Assembly: GCF_014204415.1 (NCBI RefSeq)
Contig: NZ_JACHLE010000007.1
Location: forward strand, 28,993 to 92,992
Source of the DNA: Chryseobacterium defluvii
GTDB lineage: Bacteria; Bacteroidota; Bacteroidia; Flavobacteriales; Weeksellaceae
Direction: 5' to 3'
Length of the DNA: 64,000 nucleotides
Part shown: piece after piece, positions 1-7,990 of the stretch
Layout: every line of letters begins with the position of its first letter
Position numbering within the stretch: the first letter of the stretch is position 1
The notes under the pieces: generated by a model
Database searches by the model: none
Told to the model about the DNA's origin: nothing
What the model saw: the letters and a program-made list of their open reading frames with translations, nothing else
Translations under genes and position numbers: made by a program

Positions 1-273
1 TAAAGTAACCTTAATATTTTTCTCCAGGGATTTGAAGATCATTGAAAAAATACTGGTGATAATGATTACTGCACAGGTCAGCAGGTCATGCATCCAGAAC
101 ACCGGAATATCCAGCAGCAGGTCTCTCACCGTTCCGCCGCCTACTGCCGTAACGAATGCTATAATAAGTACTCCAAAAGGATCAAGCCGCTTCTGCATGG
201 CCGCGAAGCTTCCGGACATGGCAAAGGAAAAGGTTCCCAGTACTTCTATGGCAAAGTTGAACTGTTCGTGCAT
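1..273 (-). CDS. TRIC-type (UPF0126) membrane channel protein, cut by the window edge
   Basis: The 91 visible codons start with ATG at 273 and run off the left edge, so only the N-terminal half is present. The translation begins MHEQFNFAIEVLGTFSFAMS and has hydrophobic helices separated by the family hallmark GGGTVRDLLL near residues 46-55. This matches the trimeric intracellular cation channel family (YadS/YicG, UPF0126) of the inner membrane, whose bacterial members are thought to pass K+ or glycine. I see no reason to doubt the family; the transported substrate is unknown. Confidence 0.85.
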   Translation of the reverse strand, partial: MHEQFNFAIEVLGTFSFAMSGSFAAMQKRLDPFGVLIIAFVTAVGGGTVRDLLLDIPVFWMHDLLTCAVIIITSIFSMIFKSLEKNIKVTL

Positions 274-280
274 ATTTTAT

Positions 281-310
281 GAGTGATGAATAATGAGCAA
301 TAAGCAATAA
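281..310. repeat. degenerate short-word tract
   Basis: The spacer upstream of the channel gene is built from near repeats of words such as AATGAGCAATAAGCAATAA. The reverse complement resembles the tract at 39140-39170. Function unknown. Confidence 0.5.
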
Positions 311-322
311 AAAGTATGCCGT

Positions 323-676
323 TTAGCTCTGAGCCAGTTTAAACTTATATTTGGTCATTACTTTTACCAATTCATCACATTCTGATTTCAATTGCAAAAT
401 TTTGTCTGGATTTAAATATCCCAATTCTTCAATTATCTCAAGCCAAAGTTGAGTCTCATCAATCTCCTCGACAACAATACAGATTTTAGCAAACCTTTCC
501 TTTTCAGACCTTGCTCGTGAAACAGCTCTATAATTGGCTGCCACAGAAGTAGCCGATCGGATAATTTGTTTTCTTATGATTGAAATATCATCCGAATAAG
601 GTAATGAAGAAAGGGATTGAATAACAAGAATAGAAAATTTTTTAGTTCTTTCTCTAAAAATCTGATTAAAATCCAT
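323..676 (-). CDS. four-helix bundle protein (S23/IVS-like)
   Basis: A protein of 117 residues from the ATG at 676; two further ATG codons lie up to 691 but fall inside the repeat tract, so I prefer the inner start (MDFNQIF). The pattern IIRSATSVAANYRAVSRARS followed by FxxKxxIVxEEIDET..WLE is typical of the four-helix bundle family first noticed in 23S rRNA intervening sequences and related to the Avd accessory protein. Members are common as lone chromosomal genes in Bacteroidota and their role is not known. It stands alone between two word-repeat tracts. Confidence 0.8.
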   Translation of the reverse strand: MDFNQIFRERTKKFSILVIQSLSSLPYSDDISIIRKQIIRSATSVAANYRAVSRARSEKERFAKICIVVEEIDETQLWLEIIEELGYLNPDKILQLKSECDELVKVMTKYKFKLAQS

Positions 677-677
677 A

Positions 678-705
678 TTACTCATTACCAATTACTCATT
701 ACTTA
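678..705. repeat. degenerate short-word tract
   Basis: Near-tandem copies of ATTACTCATT and ATTACCA overlap the extreme 5' end of the four-helix bundle gene and its upstream side. Compare the tracts at 281 and 1174. Confidence 0.5.
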
Positions 706-1167
706 TTTTTCTATTCTCACCGAGTCCGGGACCAGCAGCTCATATTCTCCGCCATGATTGATGATCTCCCGTACAATGCTGCTGCTGATAAAGGATTTTC
801 CTGATGAGGTCAGTAAGAATACGGTTTCCAGTTTTTTGTGTGCTAAAGTTCTGTTGGTGTGTGCAATGGCTTTCTCAAACTCAAAATCGGCAGGGTTTCT
901 TAAGCCTCTTATGATGTACTGTGCATTTTTTTCAAAGCAGTAATCAACCGTTAAGCCTTCAAAATAATCGACTTCTACATTGGGAAATTCGGCAACGGAA
1001 TTCTGGATGAATTCCATTCTTTTTTCCAGAGGAAACATATATTTCTTCTGGGAATTCTGTCCGATAGCTATAATAAGTTTATCAAAAAGAGGGGCAGCTC
1101 TTTCTATAATATCGTAATGTCCTAAAGTAATGGGATCAAAAGATCCGGGAAAAACAGCAATTTTCAT
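703..1167 (-). CDS. coaD: phosphopantetheine adenylyltransferase
   Basis: A complete 154-residue protein, the usual length. It transfers AMP from ATP to 4'-phosphopantetheine, the penultimate step of coenzyme A synthesis in the cytosol. The N-terminus PGSFDPITLGH carries the nucleotidyltransferase TxGH motif, followed by GLRNPADFEFE and the C-terminal SSGKSFISSSIVRE substrate-binding segment. It lies 75 bases downstream of ddl on the same strand, so the two may be co-transcribed, though a word-repeat tract sits between them. Confidence 0.97.
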   Translation of the reverse strand: MKIAVFPGSFDPITLGHYDIIERAAPLFDKLIIAIGQNSQKKYMFPLEKRMEFIQNSVAEFPNVEVDYFEGLTVDYCFEKNAQYIIRGLRNPADFEFEKAIAHTNRTLAHKKLETVFLLTSSGKSFISSSIVREIINHGGEYELLVPDSVRIEK

Positions 1168-1173
1168 ATTATA

Positions 1174-1250
1174 TAAAGTTATAAACTATGAGTTATGAGT
1201 TATAGATTTTTGGTATAAAATCTGACTTCTAATCTCTAACTTCTAATTTC
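1174..1250. repeat. two degenerate word tracts between ddl and coaD
   Basis: The spacer contains an AACTATGAGTTATGAGTTAT tract (1184-1203) and then a TCTGACTTCTAATCTCTAAC-type tract (1221-1250) reaching the 3' end of ddl. Confidence 0.5.
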
Positions 1251-2235
1251 TTTTTTTATTTAAAGCTTTTTCCACCTCATTTCCGCAAAGGTCCGTAATA
1301 GAAATTCCGTAATGCCTTGCCTGCTGAGGAAGAATACTTGCAGGAGAGAATCCGGGATTGGTATTCATTTCCAGCATGTAAGGAATACCATCCATCAGAA
1401 TATACTCACTGCGTGAAAAACCGCTCATTCCCAGGGAGTCATAAGCTCTTTTGGCAATTTCTTCAACACGGATCCGTGTTTCATCATCAATTCTTGCGGG
1501 GGTAATTTCTTCTGATGCACCTTCATATTTGGCCTCATAATCAAAGAACTCATTTTTGGAAACGATTTCAGTGATTCCCAAAACGATGGTTTCTCCTTTA
1601 AAATCAATAACTCCTACGGAAACTTCCATTCCGTTCAGGAAACTTTCAATTAAAATCTCATCATCTTCTTTGAAAGCAAATTCTGTGGCAGCTATTAATT
1701 CTGACTTTTCTTTCACTTTTGAAATTCCCAGCGAAGAGCCGGATTGGTTTGGTTTAACGAAAAGAGGAAGTTTCAGGTTTTCTACAATTTCATCTGCATT
1801 AATATTTTCTCCTTTTTTTAAATAAACACTTTTTGCAGAAGGGATCCCATATTTAGACAAGACAGCCAATGTGTCTTTTTTATTGAATGTTAAAGCACTT
1901 TGGTAAAAGTTGCAGCCTGTGTAGGTTTGCCCGATGGCATCCCAATAGGCCTGCAGAATACCATTTTCGCCGGGTGTTCCATGAATAATGTTGAAGCAGA
2001 CATCGAATTTCAGTTTTTCATTGTTGCTTAATGTTACTGAAAAATCACCTCTGTTGATTTCGTGTTTCTGATTATTTTCATCCAGAAAATACCACTCATC
2101 TTTAAGGACAACTACTTTATATACTTCATACAAATCTCTGTCTAAAGAATCATAAATCAACTGTCCGCTCTTTAAAGAAACCACATATTCGTCAGAATAG
2201 CCACCCATTACCACGGCAACACTTTTTTTGCTCAT
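1243..2235 (-). CDS. ddl: D-alanine--D-alanine ligase
   Basis: A protein of 330 residues from the ATG at 2235 (MSKKSVAVVMGG); a second ATG two codons upstream at 2241 is possible. It makes the D-Ala-D-Ala dipeptide for peptidoglycan in the cytosol using ATP. Visible ATP-grasp features are FNIIHGTPGENG near residue 85, KPNQSGSSLGI, the E-rich nucleotide pocket (ILIESFLNGMEVSVGVID) and MLEMNTNPGFSP with the metal-binding E and N. A promoter box lies just upstream and the divergent neighbour is the PASTA gene. Confidence 0.96.
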   Translation of the reverse strand: MSKKSVAVVMGGYSDEYVVSLKSGQLIYDSLDRDLYEVYKVVVLKDEWYFLDENNQKHEINRGDFSVTLSNNEKLKFDVCFNIIHGTPGENGILQAYWDAIGQTYTGCNFYQSALTFNKKDTLAVLSKYGIPSAKSVYLKKGENINADEIVENLKLPLFVKPNQSGSSLGISKVKEKSELIAATEFAFKEDDEILIESFLNGMEVSVGVIDFKGETIVLGITEIVSKNEFFDYEAKYEGASEEITPARIDDETRIRVEEIAKRAYDSLGMSGFSRSEYILMDGIPYMLEMNTNPGFSPASILPQQARHYGISITDLCGNEVEKALNKKRN

Positions 2236-2257
2236 AACCATATCGTATCAATTAAGG

Positions 2258-2265
2258 CAAATTTA
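2258..2265 (-). promoter_or_regulatory. -7 promoter box for ddl
   Basis: TAAATTTG on the minus strand matches the Bacteroidota -7 consensus TAnnTTTG exactly and lies 16-22 bases before the candidate ATGs. No clear -33 TTTG is visible. Confidence 0.6.
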
Positions 2266-2357
2266 ATGAAATTATGTATTGTAATACGGCAATTTCAGAA
2301 ATTTTGAAGCGAAAAATGAAATGTGTTAAATAAAAACCACATTCTAAAATTATTAAT

Positions 2358-2365
2358 TATATTTG
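2358..2365 (+). promoter_or_regulatory. -7 promoter box for the PASTA gene
   Basis: TATATTTG is a full match to TAnnTTTG, 25 bases before the ATG at 2391. It is divergent from the ddl promoter about 100 bases away. Confidence 0.6.
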
Positions 2366-2390
2366 CCGTTATAATTAAAGTATTTTTAAT

Positions 2391-3497
2391 ATGCTTAAGT
2401 CGCTTTTCAATTGGAAAGTTTTATTGAACTTATTAGTAGCCATAGGGGTTTTTGTGGGGTTGGTCTGGCTTACGTTTCGCTGGTTGGAATATCATACCAA
2501 TCATGGCCAGGAAATACCGGTTCCCAATGTAATTAATAAATCCGTACATGATGCTGTTACAGTATTGGAAGATACAGGTTTGGAGTATGAAGTAGACAGT
2601 TCTAAATATAATCCCAAATACAGGCCGTTTCAGGTGCTTCAGGTGCATCCGGTGCCGGGCTCCAGAGTAAAGGACGGGAGAACAGTCCGTCTGGTTGTTA
2701 ATCCTAGAAGCTGGGCGCCTGTTGCTGTTCCGGATGTGATCAATAAATATTCGGGTCTTGCTTTCCAGAGATTAGATAGGGTAGGCCTAAAAGTAGGAGA
2801 TACTATTTTTGAACCGAGTATTCAAAAGGATGCCCTTCTAAGGATATTATATAAAGGAAATGCTGTTAAGCCGGGATCATTATTGCCAAGATTCTCTATA
2901 GTGGATGTGGTAATAGGCTCCGGGCCGATGAGAAATATTTCAATTCCTAACGTTGTAGGATTAACGGTGAAAGAAGCAAGAGCGGTTATTACAAGAAGCC
3001 TGTTTGAAGTAGGCCTGGTAGAACATGAAGATGGTGGGAAAGATGAATCAGATATTGTTTACTATCAGGATCCCGCTTCAGGAGATGTAAGAGATCAGGG
3101 AATGCAGATGGACCTTTGGGCAAGTAAGAAAACCCCGGCTGAATTAAGAAGTAAAATAGAGCAGCTGAATGCAACCTATCGTATGAAAATTGATACTTCT
3201 CTGCCTCCGATACGCTATGAAGAAGTTCCAACTCATCCGGCACCTGATTACGAGCAGACTCCGGCACCTGCTGTTCCTAAAACTGAACCTGCAAAAGCAG
3301 AGGTTCCAAAAACTACAAACAGTAGTACAAAACCGGCAGGATCAACCACTTCTACAACTCCGAAAACGGATAATAAACCTAAAACAACTACCGGGAACAC
3401 TTCCGGAAATAATACGAATACAGGAAGTGCAAAACCAGCGGCTTCTACTGCACAGCCGGCTCAAAAGCCAAAAGTCAAAACAATAGTCGTGGAATAG
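2391..3497 (+). CDS. PASTA domain protein
   Basis: A protein of 368 residues: a short cytoplasmic N-terminus, one membrane helix at about residues 10-28 (VLLNLLVAIGVFVGLVWLTF), then three PASTA repeats (about 40-105, 110-180 and 182-250, each with a VPNV/VPDV/IPNV start), then a Pro/Lys/Thr-rich, probably disordered tail. PASTA domains bind muropeptides or beta-lactams, which fits the ddl neighbour. There is no kinase or transpeptidase domain, so it is a lone periplasmic PASTA sensor or anchor as is usual in flavobacteria. It precedes rluD by 73 bases and is probably in one transcript with it. Confidence 0.9.
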   Translation: MLKSLFNWKVLLNLLVAIGVFVGLVWLTFRWLEYHTNHGQEIPVPNVINKSVHDAVTVLEDTGLEYEVDSSKYNPKYRPFQVLQVHPVPGSRVKDGRTVRLVVNPRSWAPVAVPDVINKYSGLAFQRLDRVGLKVGDTIFEPSIQKDALLRILYKGNAVKPGSLLPRFSIVDVVIGSGPMRNISIPNVVGLTVKEARAVITRSLFEVGLVEHEDGGKDESDIVYYQDPASGDVRDQGMQMDLWASKKTPAELRSKIEQLNATYRMKIDTSLPPIRYEEVPTHPAPDYEQTPAPAVPKTEPAKAEVPKTTNSSTKPAGSTTSTTPKTDNKPKTTTGNTSGNNTNTGSAKPAASTAQPAQKPKVKTIVVE

Positions 3498-3570
3498 ACC
3501 CTATTCAAAGATAAAGAGCAACGGGCTTCAACTTCATTATGTTGGAGCCTTTTGTATAAAAACAAGAGCA

Positions 3571-4644
3571 ATGACGGAAGATAACGAAGATTTTTTAGAT
3601 GAAGAATTAGAAGAATTGTCAGATCCCGGCAGTATAGATATTGATGAGGAGAATAAAGGGCTGTATGAGCATCTTAATATCACTGTTGATGGTAAACAGG
3701 AACCTCTAAGGATAGATAAATTCTTATTGATTTACCGCCAGAATTCCTCAAGGAATAAAATTTCACAGACCTGCAGGGCCGGAAATGTAGTAGTGAACGG
3801 CAGCCCTGTGAAGCAAAACTACCGCGTGAAGCCGGGAGACCAGATATCCGTATTGCTTGCACACCCTCCGCGGGAAAATGTCATTATTCCTCAGGATATT
3901 CCAATTAATATCATATACGAAGATGATGATCTCGTCGTTATAGATAAAGAAGCGGGAATGGTGGTGCATCCCGGATTCGGGAATTGGGATGGTACCCTCG
4001 TCAATGCACTTGCCTATCATTTTGAGAAGAACGGAGAAAAGTCTGATCTTGACAGGGTGGGGCTGGTACACAGGATAGATAAGGATACTTCAGGATTATT
4101 AGTGATCGCTAAAAATGAATATGCACTGAGCTTCCTGGCCAAACAGTTTTTTAACAGGACGACAAAAAGACTGTACTGGGCCTTTGTATGGGGGAATATG
4201 CAGGAAGACGAAGGAACCATCAGAGGGCATATCGGGCGGCATCCGAAAAACAGGATGCAGATGTCCGTTTATGAAGACGGAAGCCAGGGAAAACATGCCG
4301 TTACACATTATAGGGTTTTAGAAAGGTTTAAATATATGACATGGGTAGAATGCAAACTGGAAACAGGAAGGACCCATCAGATCAGGGCACACTTCAGGCA
4401 CATCGGGCACACCTTATTTAATGATGAAAGGTACGAAGGACATACACCTTTGAGAGGAGTGAATCTTCCTAAGTATAAGCAATTTATAAAAAATGTCTTT
4501 GAAATTCTGCCAAGACATGCGCTCCATGCTCATACTTTAGGATTTATACATCCCACTACCAAAAAGGAATTATACTTCGAGAGTCCCATGCCGGAAGATA
4601 TGGCGGATGCTGTAAAAAAATGGAGAAAATATTTAGAAAACTAA
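3571..4644 (+). CDS. rluD: 23S rRNA pseudouridine synthase, RluD family
   Basis: A protein of 357 residues. It has an acidic N-terminal extension, an S4 RNA-binding domain (about 45-105, RIDKFLLIYRQNSSRNKI) and a catalytic domain with GLVHRIDKDTSGLLVIAKNE, in which the Asp of HRID is the nucleophile. GRTHQIRAHFRHIGHTLFND is the conserved C-terminal motif. The family isomerises uridines in helix 69 of 23S rRNA. The order ddl, PASTA, rluD is one I know from flavobacteria. RluD rather than RluC/A is my best subfamily guess from the S4 domain. Confidence 0.92.
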   Translation: MTEDNEDFLDEELEELSDPGSIDIDEENKGLYEHLNITVDGKQEPLRIDKFLLIYRQNSSRNKISQTCRAGNVVVNGSPVKQNYRVKPGDQISVLLAHPPRENVIIPQDIPINIIYEDDDLVVIDKEAGMVVHPGFGNWDGTLVNALAYHFEKNGEKSDLDRVGLVHRIDKDTSGLLVIAKNEYALSFLAKQFFNRTTKRLYWAFVWGNMQEDEGTIRGHIGRHPKNRMQMSVYEDGSQGKHAVTHYRVLERFKYMTWVECKLETGRTHQIRAHFRHIGHTLFNDERYEGHTPLRGVNLPKYKQFIKNVFEILPRHALHAHTLGFIHPTTKKELYFESPMPEDMADAVKKWRKYLEN

Positions 4645-4664
4645 AAATATATTGAGAATTTTTT

Positions 4665-4672
4665 TATATTTG
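4665..4672 (+). promoter_or_regulatory. -7 promoter box for the PorP/SprF-like gene
   Basis: TATATTTG, an exact TAnnTTTG match, 23 bases before the ATG at 4696. Confidence 0.5.
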
Positions 4673-4695
4673 TTGAATTGAAATCAAGATTTGTT

Positions 4696-5646
4696 ATGAG
4701 AAAACTATATGCTATCGTATGTTTAGCTCTTTTGTCAAATGCATACAAAGCACAAGAATCACTACCATACTATCAGCAATATCTTTTGGATGGTGAGTTC
4801 CTGTTCAACCCAGCACAATACGGAAAAACAGATTACGTACAGCTCAACGCCAATTATCAACAACAATTTTCAAAGTTTAGCGAGTCACCAAACGTTCAGT
4901 CTATAGGGATGAACGCTAACATTTTCGATAGAGTAGGAGCCGGTATCTCTGTGTTCAGAGACAGCAACGGACCTATCTCTGCAGGAGGTATCACAGCGGG
5001 AGCTTCTTATTTTATCCCTCTGAGCAGTGAAGGAGAAAGAAAAGATCAGTTCTCTTTCGGTACCAGTGTTAATTTTTATAATATGAATTTTGATTATTCA
5101 AAAATTAATACGGAAGACGGATACGATCCTTTGTTACAAGGACAGGAAAGCAATATCTTTATGGTGTATGCAAACTTCGGTTTAGCAGCTACCTATAGAA
5201 ATTGGTTTGGTGGAGTTTCTGTTAACGATATTGCATTAAGCAACGATGAGTCAATTGTGAACAATTATGAGCCTTCTCCTATCAAATTTTTCTTAAACTT
5301 TGGTAAGAATATTCGTTTTGGAGATAATATTGCCTTAACTCCTTCAGTATTAATCAATCTGAATACAAATTCAACAAGAATGATGGATTTGAACCTTATG
5401 GCAACATTCTCTAACGAGATCAATTCATTCTCTGCGGGTTTAAGCTATAGATCTGTTCAGAACAGATTTGATAACCAGCAGCTTCAGATTGCACCGGTTG
5501 TAAAAGTTAAATTCAATAAATTCATGATTGGAGCTACTTACAATATCGGTCTTTCCGATATTCAGCAATATGGTGGAGACAGCTTCATGATCGGGATAGG
5601 ATATGAATTTGATAACTTCATTAACCATAGAGGATTTAGATATTAA
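4696..5646 (+). CDS. PorP/SprF-family type IX secretion outer-membrane protein
   Basis: A protein of 316 residues from the ATG at 4696; an upstream in-frame TTG at 4678 would add residues ahead of an otherwise normal signal peptide (MRKLYAIVCLALLSNAYKAQ). The mature start ESLPYYQQYLLDGEFLFNPA is the family signature (xxxPxYxxYxxNxxxxNPA), and alternating beta strands end in an aromatic C-terminus (GYEFDNFINHRGFRY). PorP/SprF proteins are outer-membrane barrels linked to type IX secretion and attachment of large adhesins. No adhesin gene lies next to it here, so its partner is unknown. Confidence 0.88.
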   Translation: MRKLYAIVCLALLSNAYKAQESLPYYQQYLLDGEFLFNPAQYGKTDYVQLNANYQQQFSKFSESPNVQSIGMNANIFDRVGAGISVFRDSNGPISAGGITAGASYFIPLSSEGERKDQFSFGTSVNFYNMNFDYSKINTEDGYDPLLQGQESNIFMVYANFGLAATYRNWFGGVSVNDIALSNDESIVNNYEPSPIKFFLNFGKNIRFGDNIALTPSVLINLNTNSTRMMDLNLMATFSNEINSFSAGLSYRSVQNRFDNQQLQIAPVVKVKFNKFMIGATYNIGLSDIQQYGGDSFMIGIGYEFDNFINHRGFRY

Positions 5647-5661
5647 TCAATTTAATTTAAA

Positions 5662-5669
5662 TAAATTTG
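5662..5669 (+). promoter_or_regulatory. -7 promoter box for hemW
   Basis: TAAATTTG, an exact TAnnTTTG match, immediately upstream of the hairpin at 5670. A start point 4-7 bases downstream would fall inside the left arm of that hairpin. Confidence 0.5.
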
Positions 5670-5696
5670 AGCTCTGAATTTTTCAGGGCTTTTTTT
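5670..5696 (+). terminator. intrinsic terminator abutting the hemW start codon
   Basis: An 8-bp stem (5670-5677 AGCTCTGA pairing with 5683-5690 TCAGGGCT, one G-T pair) is followed by a run of T to 5696. The next base is the A of the hemW ATG at 5697. It should end the upstream PorP/SprF-like transcript. Confidence 0.8.
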
Positions 5697-6821
5697 ATGA
5701 TCTACATTCACATTCCATTCTGCAAACAGAAATGCAGCTATTGCAATTTCCACTTTTCAACATCTTTACAATTTAAAGATGAAATGCTCTCTGCCATGAA
5801 GAAAGAGATCATGCTGCGAAAAGATGAGCTGCATAATAAAACCCTGCAATCCCTTTATTTCGGAGGTGGAACCCCATCCATTCTTTCCGCCGGAGAGATC
5901 AGTACCTTAATTGATGAGGTTCTGAAATATTTCAGCTTCCAAAATGATATAGAAATTACACTGGAAGCCAATCCGGATGATCTGGATAGAAAATTCCTGA
6001 AAGAGCTATCTGGCTCACCGGTCAATCGTTTGTCCATAGGTACGCAGAGCTTTTTTGATAAAGACCTGAAACTGATGAATCGTGCCCATAATGCCTCCGA
6101 AGCTGAAGGTTCCATTAAAAGAGCTCAGGATTTTGGCTTTGAAAATTTAAGCATTGATCTTATTTATGGTTCACCTACTTCCGGTTTTGAGATCTGGAAA
6201 GAGAACCTGAATAAAACGGTCGCATTGGAAGTGCCCCATGTTTCCTCATATGCTCTGACCGTTGAGCCTAAAACCGCATTGAACGACTGGATTGCAAAAG
6301 GTAAGGTTTCAACACCCAAAGAAGATGAGCAGAATAAGGAATTTTACTACCTGTCAGAGTTTCTGAAGGATAATGGCTTTGAGCATTACGAGATCTCCAA
6401 TTTTGCAAAACCGGGTTTCTACTCAAGACACAATTCTGCTTACTGGAAGTATAAGGAGTATTTAGGGATCGGCCCATCTGCACATTCTTACAACGGTAAC
6501 GACATCAGAAACTGGAATATAGCTAATAATCAGCAATATGTTAAAAAGCTGAATTCAAATACATTAGCTAAAGAAACAGAATTTCTTTCACAGGAAGACC
6601 AGTTCAATGAAATGATTATGATAGGTTTGAGAACGATCTGGGGAGTAGACCTGAACTCTGTAAAAGATAAATTCTCTGACAGGGTTTTTGAACATTTTCA
6701 CAATGAAATTGAATATAAGATCAAAGAAGGGATTTTAATTATTGAAAACAGCCATCTTAAAATTCCTGAAAAGCATTGGTTTATGGCAGATGGAATTGCT
6801 TCTGATCTATTTATTGTGTGA
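5697..6821 (+). CDS. hemW: radical SAM protein HemW (heme chaperone)
   Basis: A protein of 374 residues from the ATG at 5697, where the canonical N-terminus MIYIHIPFCKQKCSYCNF begins; longer in-frame starts read through the terminator and are unlikely. CKQKCSYC is the radical-SAM CxxxCxxC cluster motif, the following CNF makes the HemW-type CxxxCxxCxF, and YFGGGTPS is the glycine-rich SAM site. HemW, long annotated as an oxygen-independent coproporphyrinogen oxidase, inserts heme into respiratory proteins, fitting a genome with a respiratory chain. Confidence 0.93.
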   Translation: MIYIHIPFCKQKCSYCNFHFSTSLQFKDEMLSAMKKEIMLRKDELHNKTLQSLYFGGGTPSILSAGEISTLIDEVLKYFSFQNDIEITLEANPDDLDRKFLKELSGSPVNRLSIGTQSFFDKDLKLMNRAHNASEAEGSIKRAQDFGFENLSIDLIYGSPTSGFEIWKENLNKTVALEVPHVSSYALTVEPKTALNDWIAKGKVSTPKEDEQNKEFYYLSEFLKDNGFEHYEISNFAKPGFYSRHNSAYWKYKEYLGIGPSAHSYNGNDIRNWNIANNQQYVKKLNSNTLAKETEFLSQEDQFNEMIMIGLRTIWGVDLNSVKDKFSDRVFEHFHNEIEYKIKEGILIIENSHLKIPEKHWFMADGIASDLFIV

Positions 6822-6837
6822 CTTCTAATCAAACAGA

Positions 6838-6943
6838 GATCCTTCGACTTCGCTCAGTATGACAATGTTGATAGCAATTATGTTTAAATATAAGCAGTTA
6901 ATATAGCGATGTCCAATGTCATGCTGAGCGAAGTCGAAGCATC
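6838..6943. repeat. intergenic palindrome with 27-bp arms
   Basis: The left arm at 6838-6864 and right arm at 6917-6943 are reverse complements with two mismatches; their core is TTCGACTTCGCTCAG and CTGAGCGAAGTCGAA. The 52-base middle is AT-rich. Strings of this kind are widespread in flavobacterial intergenic regions in my recollection. It lies between hemW and the murI promoter and may also act as a terminator. Confidence 0.8.
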
Positions 6944-7009
6944 TTAAAAACACATTAAAGTATCTTAAATCATCCAAAAGATAAAGTGTAAATCAATACT
7001 AAAATTCAT

Positions 7010-7017
7010 TATTTTTG
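7010..7017 (+). promoter_or_regulatory. -7 promoter box for murI
   Basis: TATTTTTG matches TAnnTTTG. It overlaps an in-frame TTG at 7015, which argues that translation starts further downstream. Confidence 0.6.
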
Positions 7018-7035
7018 TATAAAATTTCAGCTCAT

Positions 7036-7866
7036 TTGAAAACTAAAAAACAGGATTATTCGCATCTTTCGCCTAAGCAACCCATAGGAATTTTTGACAG
7101 TGGTGTCGGAGGTTTGACGGTAGCCAGAGAAATAAAAAGACTTCTTCCGAATGAAGATTTAATTTATTTCGGGGATACAAAGCACCTTCCTTATGGTGAA
7201 AAATCGAGAGAAGCAATCATCGGATATTCTACCAGGATCACCAACTTTTTGCTGGAGCAGAACTGTAAAGCCATTGTAATTGCCTGCAATACGGCAACAG
7301 CGAATGCTCTGAACGAAGTATTGGAGTCCGTAGCCTGCAAAGTTCCGGTTATAGATGTGATCAATCCGGTTGCAGAGAAAGTTGCCTATGAAATACATAA
7401 TAATATCGGGGTTATTGCCACAAAAGCAACGGTAAATTCAGGACTTTACAAAAAAAGTATCCGGAAACATAATAAATTCATCAAAGTGGATGAACTGGCT
7501 ACCCCTTTATTGGTTCCGGCTATTGAAGAAGGTTTCAAAAACCATCCGATCACCCATGCTATTATTTATAATTATTTAAGCAACAGTAAATTAAAAAATA
7601 TTGAGACCCTGATACTGGGCTGTACCCATTATCCTCTGCTAATTGATGAGATCAAGCAATATTATGGAAACCGCGTCCGTGTGATCGATTCTCCTAATAT
7701 TGTAGCCAATCATCTGAAAATTATTCTTGATAAATACGGCCTTTTAAATGATAATAACCCAAAACCGAATTATCATTTTTACCTTTCGGATCTCACCAAA
7801 AACTTCGAAAAGATCTCTAAAAAGTTCTTTGGAAAGACGATCGACCTGGAATTGAAAGTGTTATAA
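7036..7866 (+). CDS. murI: glutamate racemase
   Basis: A protein of 276 residues if started at the TTG at 7036. There is no ATG before the conserved core, and the other candidate, TTG at 7015, lies inside the promoter box. It interconverts L- and D-glutamate for peptidoglycan. Both catalytic cysteines are in their motifs: VIACNTATAN near residue 84 and LGCTHYPLL near residue 196. PIGIFDSGVGGLTV is the usual N-terminal signature and YFGDTKHLPYG follows. Non-ATG initiation is inferred from the lack of an alternative. Confidence 0.94.
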   Translation: MKTKKQDYSHLSPKQPIGIFDSGVGGLTVAREIKRLLPNEDLIYFGDTKHLPYGEKSREAIIGYSTRITNFLLEQNCKAIVIACNTATANALNEVLESVACKVPVIDVINPVAEKVAYEIHNNIGVIATKATVNSGLYKKSIRKHNKFIKVDELATPLLVPAIEEGFKNHPITHAIIYNYLSNSKLKNIETLILGCTHYPLLIDEIKQYYGNRVRVIDSPNIVANHLKIILDKYGLLNDNNPKPNYHFYLSDLTKNFEKISKKFFGKTIDLELKVL

Positions 7867-7990
7867 GGGTAAAATCGTTAATTCGCGAAATCGAGGAATC
7901 GTTAAATTGTAAAAGCTACATCCGAACTATGTAAAAAACAGTTTCCGATTTTACAGTTTTGCGAATTAACGATTTTACAATTTTGCCTTT
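7867..7990. repeat. inverted repeat between convergent murI and rsmD
   Basis: Left arm TAAAATCGTTAATTCGCGAA (7870-7889) mirrors TTGCGAATTAACGATTTTA (7960-7978) with one mismatch, and AAATTGTAAAA words recur in between. It probably serves as a two-way terminator and belongs with the word-repeat tract at 12571. Confidence 0.6.
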
